Origin: Bacteroidaceae bacterium | Lineage (GTDB): Bacteria > Bacteroidota > Bacteroidia > Bacteroidales > Bacteroidaceae | Length of the DNA: 12,862 nt | Reading direction: 5' to 3' | NCBI GenBank assembly: GCA_900770665.1 | Contig: CAAGKZ010000083.1 | Span: forward strand, 1-12,862 | In this document: positions 6,930 through 12,862 of the stretch, one piece after another | How positions within the stretch are numbered: the first letter of the stretch is position 1 | Layout: each line of letters starts with the position of its first letter | Translations under genes and position numbers: made by a program | The notes under the pieces: model-generated | What the model was told of the DNA's origin: nothing | The model's input: only the letters and a program-made list of their open reading frames with translations | Databases searched by the model: none

Positions 6930-7550
6930 ATGCTTGCAGACGATATATACAAGACGATAGAGGAGCAGGGCGAGGCCATATACACCGAGAAACGCAGCAA
7001 ATTCCTTGCTTTTGCCATTCCTGTTACAACCATTGAGGAGGTGAAGGAGTGGATAGAGGTGTACCAGAAGAAATATTACGATGCTCGCCATGTCTGCTAT
7101 GCCTACCGCCTTGGCGAGCGTGGCGACCAGGAGCGTTCCAACGACAACGGCGAGCCTTCGGGTACGGCCGGAAAACCCATCCTTGGGCAGATACACAGCA
7201 AGGAACTCACCAATGTGCTTGTGATTGTGGTGCGCTATTTCGGTGGCGTCAAATTGGGCACAAGCGGCCTCATAGTTGCATATCGCGCAGCTGCCGCCGA
7301 GGCTCTTGAGGCTGTTCCGCACATTGAAAAGACCATCAATGGCGAGATTGTGCTCCGTTTCTCATATCCTTTGCTTAACGATGTACTGCGCATTGTAAAG
7401 GAGGAGGAACCCAAGGTCGTGGAGCAGATTTTCGACAACGACTGCATGGTGCGTCTTTCGATGCGCCTGTCTCGCCTGCCGCGACTCATTGAGCGTTATG
7501 AGAAACTTGTGATTGCAAGTCGTAACGATTTGAAAATAGAAAAAATATAG
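6930..7550 (+). CDS. yigZ: YigZ/IMPACT family protein (UPF0029 plus DUF1949)
   Basis: This encodes 206 residues, matching bacterial YigZ length. The N-terminal IMPACT domain shows the family core DARHVCYAYRLG at residues 51-62, SNDNGEPSGTAGKPIL at 70-85 and NVLVIVVRYFGGVKLGTSGL at 95-114. From about residue 139 a ferredoxin-like DUF1949 domain follows (LRFSYPLLNDVLRIVKEEE...). The eukaryotic relative IMPACT regulates the kinase GCN2 and binds ribosomes or actin. The bacterial role is unsettled, with translation- or nucleic-acid-related roles proposed. The gene starts 1 nt after serC and is surely in the same transcript. Its last codons form the first copy of an 18-bp direct repeat whose second copy lies 85 bp downstream in non-coding DNA. 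Confidence 0.92.
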   Translation: MLADDIYKTIEEQGEAIYTEKRSKFLAFAIPVTTIEEVKEWIEVYQKKYYDARHVCYAYRLGERGDQERSNDNGEPSGTAGKPILGQIHSKELTNVLVIVVRYFGGVKLGTSGLIVAYRAAAAEALEAVPHIEKTINGEIVLRFSYPLLNDVLRIVKEEEPKVVEQIFDNDCMVRLSMRLSRLPRLIERYEKLVIASRNDLKIEKI

Positions 7551-7629
7551 GAAGCGACTAAAAAGCAAATCTCTGCGTTACGCTTGCCTTCAAAATCCTC
7601 ATTTACGCTCAGATTTGAAAATAGAAAAA
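7527..7629. repeat. 18-bp direct repeat bracketing a hairpin element
   Basis: GATTTGAAAATAGAAAAA occurs at 7527-7544, inside the end of the YigZ gene, and again at 7612-7629. Between them lies the hairpin-forming element at 7566-7617. The arrangement looks like a small insertion with a target duplication, or a slippage duplication of the gene's tail. Which of the two cannot be told from one copy. Confidence 0.75.
7566..7617. repeat. Imperfect palindromic intergenic element
   Basis: The outer arms CAAATCT (7566-7572) and AGATTTG (7611-7617) are perfect inverses. After a 2-nt mismatch on each side, GCGT pairs with ACGC. The loop is the Bacteroides-like stretch around TTCAAAATCCTCATTTACGC. It could fold in RNA downstream of the serC-yigZ transcript. 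I recall similar intergenic repeats in Bacteroidales genomes, but cannot confirm copy number here. Confidence 0.5.
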
Positions 7630-7660
7630 CTGTAACTACGCATCTCATATATCTTTAGAG

Positions 7661-7721
7661 TGTCATTCTGAGCGTAGCGAAGAATCTGAGATTCTTCCTC
7701 CCGTTGGTCGTCAGAATGACA
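7661..7721. repeat. REP-like palindromic repeat (TCATTCTGAGCG type)
   Basis: The outer arms TGTCATTCTGA (7661-7671) and TCAGAATGACA (7711-7721) are an exact 11-bp inverted repeat. Nested inside, GAAGAATCT (7679-7687) and AGATTCTTC (7689-7697) are exact inverses around a single G. The word GTCATTCTGAGCG...GCGAAGAATCT is one I recall as a dispersed intergenic repeat in Bacteroidota and other phyla. It lies between the YigZ gene and the peptidase gene and could act as a transcript-end hairpin as well as a repeat. Confidence 0.75.
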
Positions 7722-7754
7722 ATATGACCCTTAATGCAATAACGCAATTTCAAA

Positions 7755-8507
7755 ATGCGCCCCGAAAAAGACCTCTTCGACATACTGCAAACTATCACCG
7801 TTGACTGCAAGGACAACGGTGAGTGCTTCACCGTGACCGACAGGGTTGCGGTGATTGAACGCATGCTCGAAAAAACGGACTACAAACTCATTTCCCGTCA
7901 ACCGCTAGCGCTGTTGTATGCCAAGCGCCCGTTGCGTGAGGGCGACCGCGTGATGCTCATCTCTTCGCACATCGATTGTGTCTATCCCCGCTGTTTCTGC
8001 GCCGACGAGGGCGACTGCCTGCGCGGAACATTCGACAACAGCTTCACCAATGCTGCTGTGTTGTGGGCTATGATTAACAATGCTTTGCCCGACAATGTTG
8101 TGGTGGCTTTTACAGGCAACGAGGAGAACGATTCGCAGGGCGCCGTTCAAACGGTTGTAGCACTGGGGCAGATGGGCTGCGAGGTTGCTGCGGCGCTTGT
8201 GCTCGATGTTACCAACGAGGGGTGGGAGAGCGGTGCGCTTTTCACGTTGGAGAATGATTTGGGTATTGATATCCTAACCGGCTATAACATAATCTCCTCG
8301 CTCGAAAAATATGACGGGCGCTTCGCTTTCAAACACAATGCCTTGCCCGATGAGTCTTGGGACTATGCCGACTATGGCATTCCCTCCCTTACGCTCTGCG
8401 TGCCCGTGGGCGGCGAACTGCATGGCGATGCAGGTGTTATGCTGCGCAAGGAGTCGGCACTTGAGTATTGCAATGTGCTATCTCTTTTGGCAAACCTCTT
8501 TTGTTAA
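7755..8507 (+). CDS. M28/M42-like zinc aminopeptidase-type hydrolase
   Basis: This encodes 250 residues with no signal peptide, so it is cytoplasmic. The order of motifs is that of di-zinc aminopeptidases of the M28/M42/M20 superfamily. SSHIDCVYP at residues 70-78 has His72 and Asp74. GTFDNSFTNAA at 91-101 has Asp94 as candidate bridging ligand. FTGNEENDSQGA at 119-130 has Glu123/Glu124 as base and ligand, LVLDVTNEGWESG at 149-160 has Asp151, and GGELHGDAG at 219-227 has His223 as the last ligand. At 250 residues it is shorter than typical M42 enzymes (about 340), and I see no room for the usual lid domain, so substrate choice may differ. It lies downstream of the YigZ gene past two palindromic elements, without an obvious promoter of its own. 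Peptide cleavage is inferred from ligands, not proven. Confidence 0.75.
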   Translation: MRPEKDLFDILQTITVDCKDNGECFTVTDRVAVIERMLEKTDYKLISRQPLALLYAKRPLREGDRVMLISSHIDCVYPRCFCADEGDCLRGTFDNSFTNAAVLWAMINNALPDNVVVAFTGNEENDSQGAVQTVVALGQMGCEVAAALVLDVTNEGWESGALFTLENDLGIDILTGYNIISSLEKYDGRFAFKHNALPDESWDYADYGIPSLTLCVPVGGELHGDAGVMLRKESALEYCNVLSLLANLFC

Positions 8508-8544
8508 AAATAAATATATATTTTATATAAAAATACAAATATTT

Positions 8545-8577
8545 TTTGCGCGTTGTCGTTTTTTTTTTTTTTCTTTG
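8545..8577 (+). promoter_or_regulatory. Predicted promoter of the fucosidase operon with a 14-T spacer tract
   Basis: TTTG (8545-8548) and TTTCTTTG (8570-8577, one mismatch to TAnnTTTG) are 21 nt apart, within the Bacteroides -33/-7 range. A run of 14 T (8559-8572) fills most of the spacer and enters the -7 element. Any change in its length would alter the spacing directly. The predicted leader to ATG 8655 is about 70 nt and AT-rich. It contains a start-stop ATGAAATGA (8650-8658) that overlaps the true start. Confidence 0.55.
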
Positions 8578-8654
8578 CAGTTGGTGAAGTTTGCATTGTG
8601 CAATTTGCCGTTTTTGATTTGATTTTTATTTTTAACTAACCAAAACCAAATGAA

Positions 8655-10190
8655 ATGAAAAAACTTTTTACTTCTTTGTTTCTGTTGGGAATGATAGTTC
8701 CGTTCGGAGCATCAGCGCAGTTTCAGCTAAAAGACGAAACTGCGACTTACCCCGACAATGCACCTATTCCGGTGCATCCGGTACCCAGTGACCGACAGCT
8801 CTTGTGGAACGAGACCGAGTTCTATGCATTCTTCCACTATGGCATGAACACCTTTACTGGTTCCGAGTGGGGCTTCGGTAATGAAGCGGAGTCAAGATAT
8901 GCTCCCAAGGCTATGCCCAATCCCGAACAGTGGGTTACAGCAGTCAAGGCAGCCGGTATGAATGGTGGTATTGCCGTTGTAAAGCACCACGACGGTTTCT
9001 GCTTGTGGCCTACAGCTACAACAGAGCACAGCATCAAAAATGCAGGTAATGAGTATGGACGCAGTGCGAACATTCCAAAGTTGTTTGCCGATGCAAGCCG
9101 CAAACATGGTATGAAGTATGGCTTCTACATCTCTCCATGGGACCGCAACTCTGCACACTATGGTAAGGATACATACGTGACCGAGGTGTTCTTGAAACAG
9201 TGCGAGGAGTTGGCCGAGTATGGTTCGGACCAGTTCGAGATGTGGTTCGACGGAGCACGTGGTGGCGACGGCTACTACGGTGGCGAGGGCGGTAATCGCG
9301 ACATCGACCCCGAAATCTACTACGACGTGCCTAACTTGCGTACCCGTGTACACCGCATTGCTCCTAACTGTATCATGTGGGGTGTAGGTGGCGAGGCACG
9401 CTGGATTGGTAACGAGTCTGGTTATGCCGGTGAGACAAACTGGGCCATGACCGATTACCTCTCTGAGACTGTCATCCGCGAAGAGGGTGATATCGACGGT
9501 TGGTTCTGGAATCCCGGCGAGAGCGATGCCAAAGCTACAAGCGCAGGCTGGTTCTGGCATCAGGGCGAGTCAATGAAGAGCGCCGAGCGTCTCTTCCAGA
9601 TGTACCTTGAGACCGTAGGCCGCAACGCGACACTTATCCTCAACTGTCCTCCAAACCAGTATGGCGTTCTACCCGACAATACAGTGAACGAGTTGACCAA
9701 GCTTGGCAAGATGTTGCACGAGCGTCTGGCTGTGCCTGTTTATGGTCTTGACGAGAGCACTGCCGCTACCGATTTTGCCAAGAGTGCAAAAGTTGAGGTT
9801 AGCGAGACACGTACAGGCGGAAAATATGAGGCTGCCAACCTTACCGATGGCAACAAGGAGACATATTGGGGTACAAACGACGATAACCTCACAGCAACCA
9901 TAACACTCTCTTGGGATACACCACAGGTAATACGTTACCTTGTTCTGCAAGAGCCTGTTTCATTGGGTCAGCGCATCAAGGACTTCAAGATTGAATACAG
10001 TGCCGACGGTGCATCGTGGACAGAACTCTGCCCAGCAATGCAGACAACAACTGTAGGTTACAAGCGTATAATCCCTTTGAACGGAAAGACAAGCGAAAGC
10101 TATGGCAGCGGCTACAGTGCAAAGAAACTGCGCATAACAATTCTCGATAGCCGTGCTTGCCCGTTGCTCTCTAATCTGAACGTATATTAA
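8655..10190 (+). CDS. Secreted GH29 alpha-L-fucosidase with C-terminal F5/8-type C (CBM32-like) domain
   Basis: This encodes 511 residues with a signal peptide at 1-22 (ending GASAQ, no lipobox). The catalytic barrel spans about 40-365. It contains FFHYGMNTFTGSEWG at 59-73, VVKHHDGFCLWPT at 108-120 (His111, His112 and Trp118 binding fucose), YGFYISPWDRN at 155-165 and EMWFDGARG at 195-203 with nucleophile Asp199. Glu289 in WNPGESD is the candidate acid/base, as in the GH29-B type that prefers alpha-1,3/1,4 fucose branched with galactose. GWFWHQGES and RNATLILNCPPN follow as in the family. Residues about 385-511 form a beta-sandwich with NLTDGNKETYW and RIKDFKIEYSADGASWTEL, typical of F5/8-type C domains that bind galactose or similar sugars. 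It releases fucose from host or plant glycans by a retaining mechanism, in the periplasm or at the surface. It is followed 33 nt later by the GEVED gene. Confidence 0.93.
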   Translation: MKKLFTSLFLLGMIVPFGASAQFQLKDETATYPDNAPIPVHPVPSDRQLLWNETEFYAFFHYGMNTFTGSEWGFGNEAESRYAPKAMPNPEQWVTAVKAAGMNGGIAVVKHHDGFCLWPTATTEHSIKNAGNEYGRSANIPKLFADASRKHGMKYGFYISPWDRNSAHYGKDTYVTEVFLKQCEELAEYGSDQFEMWFDGARGGDGYYGGEGGNRDIDPEIYYDVPNLRTRVHRIAPNCIMWGVGGEARWIGNESGYAGETNWAMTDYLSETVIREEGDIDGWFWNPGESDAKATSAGWFWHQGESMKSAERLFQMYLETVGRNATLILNCPPNQYGVLPDNTVNELTKLGKMLHERLAVPVYGLDESTAATDFAKSAKVEVSETRTGGKYEAANLTDGNKETYWGTNDDNLTATITLSWDTPQVIRYLVLQEPVSLGQRIKDFKIEYSADGASWTELCPAMQTTTVGYKRIIPLNGKTSESYGSGYSAKKLRITILDSRACPLLSNLNVY

Positions 10191-10223
10191 TAAACATCGA
10201 CACGATTATAAAAAAGAAAACTT

Positions 10224-12611
10224 ATGAAAAAGAATATATTATTTTCAGCAGCGTTGATGTTTTTTAGCCTTGCATCTTCAGCGCAAACAACGATAACATT
10301 CGACAGCGAGGATTACAAGTCCATAGCTGTCTATGACAAATGGGAGAAGAGCCCATTCCGCACCGGTGCCCTAAGTGGAAATGCCGGAGTAACCGAGAAC
10401 CCCGATGTGGAGGTGGACGAAGTGATTGGAGTGGCTCCAAATTCAACAGGTAAGGTTCTGGCTCTGCAGCGCAGCCGTTTCGGCAGCAACACTTTCGGTG
10501 TCAGGATAAACCTCAAGGAACCAATCCGCATGACAAAACAGTTGCAGTATATCCACATCATGACCCACCTCAAGGAGAAACCGGCCGACAGCCGCCTCAT
10601 GGTCATCGGTCTTGGCAAACGAGTAGAGGAGAGTTGGAACTGGCAGACCGGTGAGGAGGAGCAGTTCTGGGCAACGACAAACGTCAATGTCGCCCCAAAG
10701 GATGGCTGGCAGGATGTAGTTGTCGGCTTTAAGGGTTTCTCTTACTCAAAGGAGGAGAATGCAAACAGCGGTATCGATATCTATGCATTGGTTATCGTTC
10801 CCGATGTACGCTCGCCACATGCTGACAAGGCCGACTGGGTTGCATATTTCGATGAGATTGTCATTGACAACAACCCCGACAAGCGTTTCTCAACCGACAA
10901 GTATGCCCTTACCTATGACAAGGATGCGACAACAACCCGCACAGACCGCTCACTCAACAGTGTAAGTCTCGCTTCTTCGGGCGTGACATATACATCGACC
11001 GCAACCCGCGGCAAGGTTTATACCGACAACACCCTGGTTAGCGTATTCTCGGCAAAGGCCGGTACACAGGTGCAGCCATCATTCAACTATACAGGTTCTT
11101 GGATGAGTGCATACGTATATGTTGACTGGAACAACAACGGTAAGTTCGAGTACACTGTAAATGACAATGGTACACCTGCCGAGGGTAGCGAGATTGTCAG
11201 CTACAACGCTGTGCAGATTGGTGACAAATGGTACAAGAGCGATGGTACAACAACTGCTAACGGTAATACCATTGCAAGCGGTGTGCCTTCATTCACTATT
11301 CCAGCAGGTACTCCGGCCGGCCTCTACCGCATGCGTTACAAGGTCGACTGGAACAGCATTGACCCTGCCGGAAGCACAACAATCATCTCCGATGGTGGCG
11401 GATACGTTGACCTTATGCTCGATGTACATGGCGACAAGGTGTCAGTGAGTGCTTCGCAGCTCAATGGTGATATTGTTTTGGCTGCCGATGAGAGCGCATT
11501 GCAGGGCTATATGACCAATTACGCTCAGCCTTTGACAGTCAAGGATATCCCAGCTCCCGGATTCATTCAGAACGGTTTCGACCTCAAGTATGGCTATGAT
11601 GTAAATGCTATTGAGCAGCTCGATGAGAACGGCAACCCCAACTGGATTATGGTCAATGTTCCGCAGAGTGCTATTGCTGCCGATGGTACATACACCATCC
11701 CGGCTGAGTATATTCGCGGTAGCCAGGTGAGCATCAAGGGTGATATGCAGCAGGCCTATGCCTACACTGTCAGCGTTACAGGTGCCGATGGCGGTATCGT
11801 GTATGGCGGTAAGGAGTACAAGGATGGCGAGACAATCTATGTAAGCCAGTTCTTCACCGTTGAGGATGTTGTTGCTATCAGTGTTGTTGGTTATACTGCA
11901 AAAATTTCGTTGGATGCCCAAAACAAGACAATCAAGGTGGAGTATAGCAAAACACAGGAGCCGCGTCAGATAAACTCGCTCAGCGAATTGAATAACAATG
12001 CTGCCTATCACATCAAGGCCAAGAGCGGCGAGGGTTATCTTGCATGGAATACAACAATATCTGACACATACCTCAGCCTTCGAGGCATGACAAACTCATC
12101 TTACAACAACTTGCCATCGAACCAGGCTGTTGTGGATATTTACAAGTCTCCCGTGGACCCTTTTGACATGACTGTCGTGTGGCAGATTATCCAGGAGGAT
12201 GGTAAGTACTATCTCTTTCAGCCTGCAAAGCAGGAGTATGTCACACGTGCAGACCGCGACTATAAGTTCACTGCCGAAAAAGTTGCTTTGGATAACATCC
12301 GCGACAACGGTGACGGCACCTTCAGCTTTCATGCCGGTGGCAACTACAGTGAGGCTTCAACATTTTTTGCCTGTATTGTAACTAACGAGGCTTTGACAGC
12401 TGTGCGCAACTGGACATGGGACGACCACGGTTCGGTAATGTATATTGTGGAGAATCCCAATATCAGCTTTGGCGAAACAGCTATTGAAAATGTGGTTGTA
12501 GAGGATAATGATGCATGCAAGGGAATATATAACCTGCATGGCCAGAAACTCGAGAGACTCCCTGCTTCGGGAATCGTTATTGTGGATGGACGTAAGTACC
12601 TGGTAAAGTGA
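10224..12611 (+). CDS. Large secreted GEVED-domain protein with lectin-like modules and sorting-tail-like C-terminus
   Basis: This encodes 795 residues with a signal peptide at 1-20 (MKKNILFSAALMFFSLASSAQ). Residues about 22-222 look like a jelly-roll binding module (TITFDSEDYKS ... VAYFDEIVIDNNPDKRF). Residues about 225-405 hold a GEVED domain, marked by YVYVDWNNNGKFEY and by IPAGTPAGLYRMRYKVDWNS, a beta module common in secreted Bacteroidota proteins. An Ig-like part follows. Residues about 580-740 (NSLSELNNNAAYHIKAKSG ... YYLFQPAKQEYVTR) resemble a ricin-like or trefoil module. The last 30 residues (GIYNLHGQKLERLPASG ... RKYLVK) match the short type-A-like tail seen on exported Bacteroidales proteins; whether a type IX system handles it is unknown. 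No catalytic motif is evident. Its place after the fucosidase suggests a glycan-binding helper on the surface. Confidence 0.8.
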   Translation: MKKNILFSAALMFFSLASSAQTTITFDSEDYKSIAVYDKWEKSPFRTGALSGNAGVTENPDVEVDEVIGVAPNSTGKVLALQRSRFGSNTFGVRINLKEPIRMTKQLQYIHIMTHLKEKPADSRLMVIGLGKRVEESWNWQTGEEEQFWATTNVNVAPKDGWQDVVVGFKGFSYSKEENANSGIDIYALVIVPDVRSPHADKADWVAYFDEIVIDNNPDKRFSTDKYALTYDKDATTTRTDRSLNSVSLASSGVTYTSTATRGKVYTDNTLVSVFSAKAGTQVQPSFNYTGSWMSAYVYVDWNNNGKFEYTVNDNGTPAEGSEIVSYNAVQIGDKWYKSDGTTTANGNTIASGVPSFTIPAGTPAGLYRMRYKVDWNSIDPAGSTTIISDGGGYVDLMLDVHGDKVSVSASQLNGDIVLAADESALQGYMTNYAQPLTVKDIPAPGFIQNGFDLKYGYDVNAIEQLDENGNPNWIMVNVPQSAIAADGTYTIPAEYIRGSQVSIKGDMQQAYAYTVSVTGADGGIVYGGKEYKDGETIYVSQFFTVEDVVAISVVGYTAKISLDAQNKTIKVEYSKTQEPRQINSLSELNNNAAYHIKAKSGEGYLAWNTTISDTYLSLRGMTNSSYNNLPSNQAVVDIYKSPVDPFDMTVVWQIIQEDGKYYLFQPAKQEYVTRADRDYKFTAEKVALDNIRDNGDGTFSFHAGGNYSEASTFFACIVTNEALTAVRNWTWDDHGSVMYIVENPNISFGETAIENVVVEDNDACKGIYNLHGQKLERLPASGIVIVDGRKYLVK

Positions 12612-12633
12612 ATTTGGTAAAAAATCAATATGC

Positions 12634-12664
12634 AGTGCGGCCGGTCTCCCGGCCGCACTTTTTT
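12634..12664 (+). terminator. Strong terminator after the fucosidase-GEVED operon
   Basis: An 11-bp perfect GC-rich stem (AGTGCGGCCGG 12634-12644 with CCGGCCGCACT 12649-12659) has a TCTC loop and runs into six T. It starts 22 nt after the stop codon of the GEVED gene, a classic intrinsic terminator. Confidence 0.93.
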
Positions 12665-12862
12665 ATGTAATAACGCGCGCGTAAAATGCAGTAAATCGTT
12701 TAAGAAGCTGTTTAAATTTATATCGCCAAGTTTTTTATAGAGCAAAAATTGGATGTTTATTTATTTTTCAAGGGCACATAGCGGGCTATGTAACTGCGAA
12801 AAAGAAAGAAACAGACGTTTTTGAATATAAAAAACGGCGAAATAGCCAGTTTCTATAATAAA
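12665..12862. other. Non-coding tail with a small palindrome, possible repeat or element edge
   Basis: No convincing gene is seen on either strand. ACATAGC (12776-12782) and GCTATGT (12785-12791) form a perfect 7-bp inverted repeat. A short alternating GCGCGCG run lies near 12674. The stretch GAAGCTGTTTAAATTTATATCGCC (near 12704) and the A-rich tail have the look of insertion-sequence flanks or dispersed intergenic repeats in Bacteroidales, but no terminal repeat pair or transposase is in the window. Confidence 0.3.

Noticed and set aside
6603..7322. Antisense frames across serC and the YigZ gene
   Set aside because: Both genes are certain in the plus direction; the opposite frames are by-products of their codon usage.
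8892..9560. Long open frame antisense to the fucosidase (222 codons)
   Set aside because: It is a shadow of the strong GH29 coding frame; the product is Cys/Thr/Val-rich with no recognisable family and no start context.
1..12862. CRISPR array, tRNA or rRNA genes
   Set aside because: I saw no regularly spaced repeats, no tRNA-like cloverleaf with a TTCGA-type arm, and no rRNA core sequences on either strand.

Overview
The window looks like Bacteroidales chromosome (Bacteroides/Phocaeicola/Prevotella-like; the genus cannot be fixed from the sequence). The signs are: no Shine-Dalgarno sites but A-rich leaders, promoters of the Bacteroides -33 TTTG / -7 TAnnTTTG type, Sec signal peptides ending near a Gln, a PorT-like beta-barrel, a GH29 fucosidase and a GEVED-domain protein with a short sorting-tail-like C-terminus.

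Layout. (1) Positions 1-2776, plus strand: a tight run of four envelope genes. These are the 3' end of an unrecognised gene, a DUF6175-type exported protein, a second exported protein that resembles it in its middle part, and a small outer-membrane beta-barrel, closed by a hairpin terminator at 2823-2857. (2) Positions 2941-3315: a 5'-truncated remnant of an EptA-like phosphoethanolamine transferase. (3) Positions 3353-5636, minus strand: an AT-rich three-gene operon. It encodes a 381-residue protein with a long low-complexity linker and a C-terminal zincin-like domain, followed at 7 and 3 nt by two small exported proteins. The layout resembles a toxin with periplasmic immunity proteins and is the best candidate here for an undescribed system. 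(4) Positions 5861-8507, plus strand: housekeeping genes of more balanced composition. serC and a YigZ/IMPACT-family gene are 1 nt apart. After a 204-nt intergenic region holding two palindromic repeat elements comes an M28/M42-like metallopeptidase. (5) Positions 8655-12611: a secreted GH29 alpha-L-fucosidase with a C-terminal F5/8-type (CBM32-like) domain, and a 795-residue secreted GEVED protein, ended by a strong terminator at 12634-12664. A 14-T tract lies inside the predicted promoter of this pair. (6) Positions 12665-12862: non-coding, with palindromes and possibly the edge of a repeat or mobile element.

How the genes work together. SerC makes phosphoserine for serine and pyridoxal phosphate synthesis, and the YigZ and peptidase genes look like cytoplasmic housekeeping passengers. 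The fucosidase and GEVED protein probably act together outside the cytoplasm in releasing or binding fucosylated glycans, without a local SusC/SusD pair. The minus-strand operon and the first plus-strand cluster look like accessory envelope modules. They flank a broken core-like gene, which suggests past recombination at this site.
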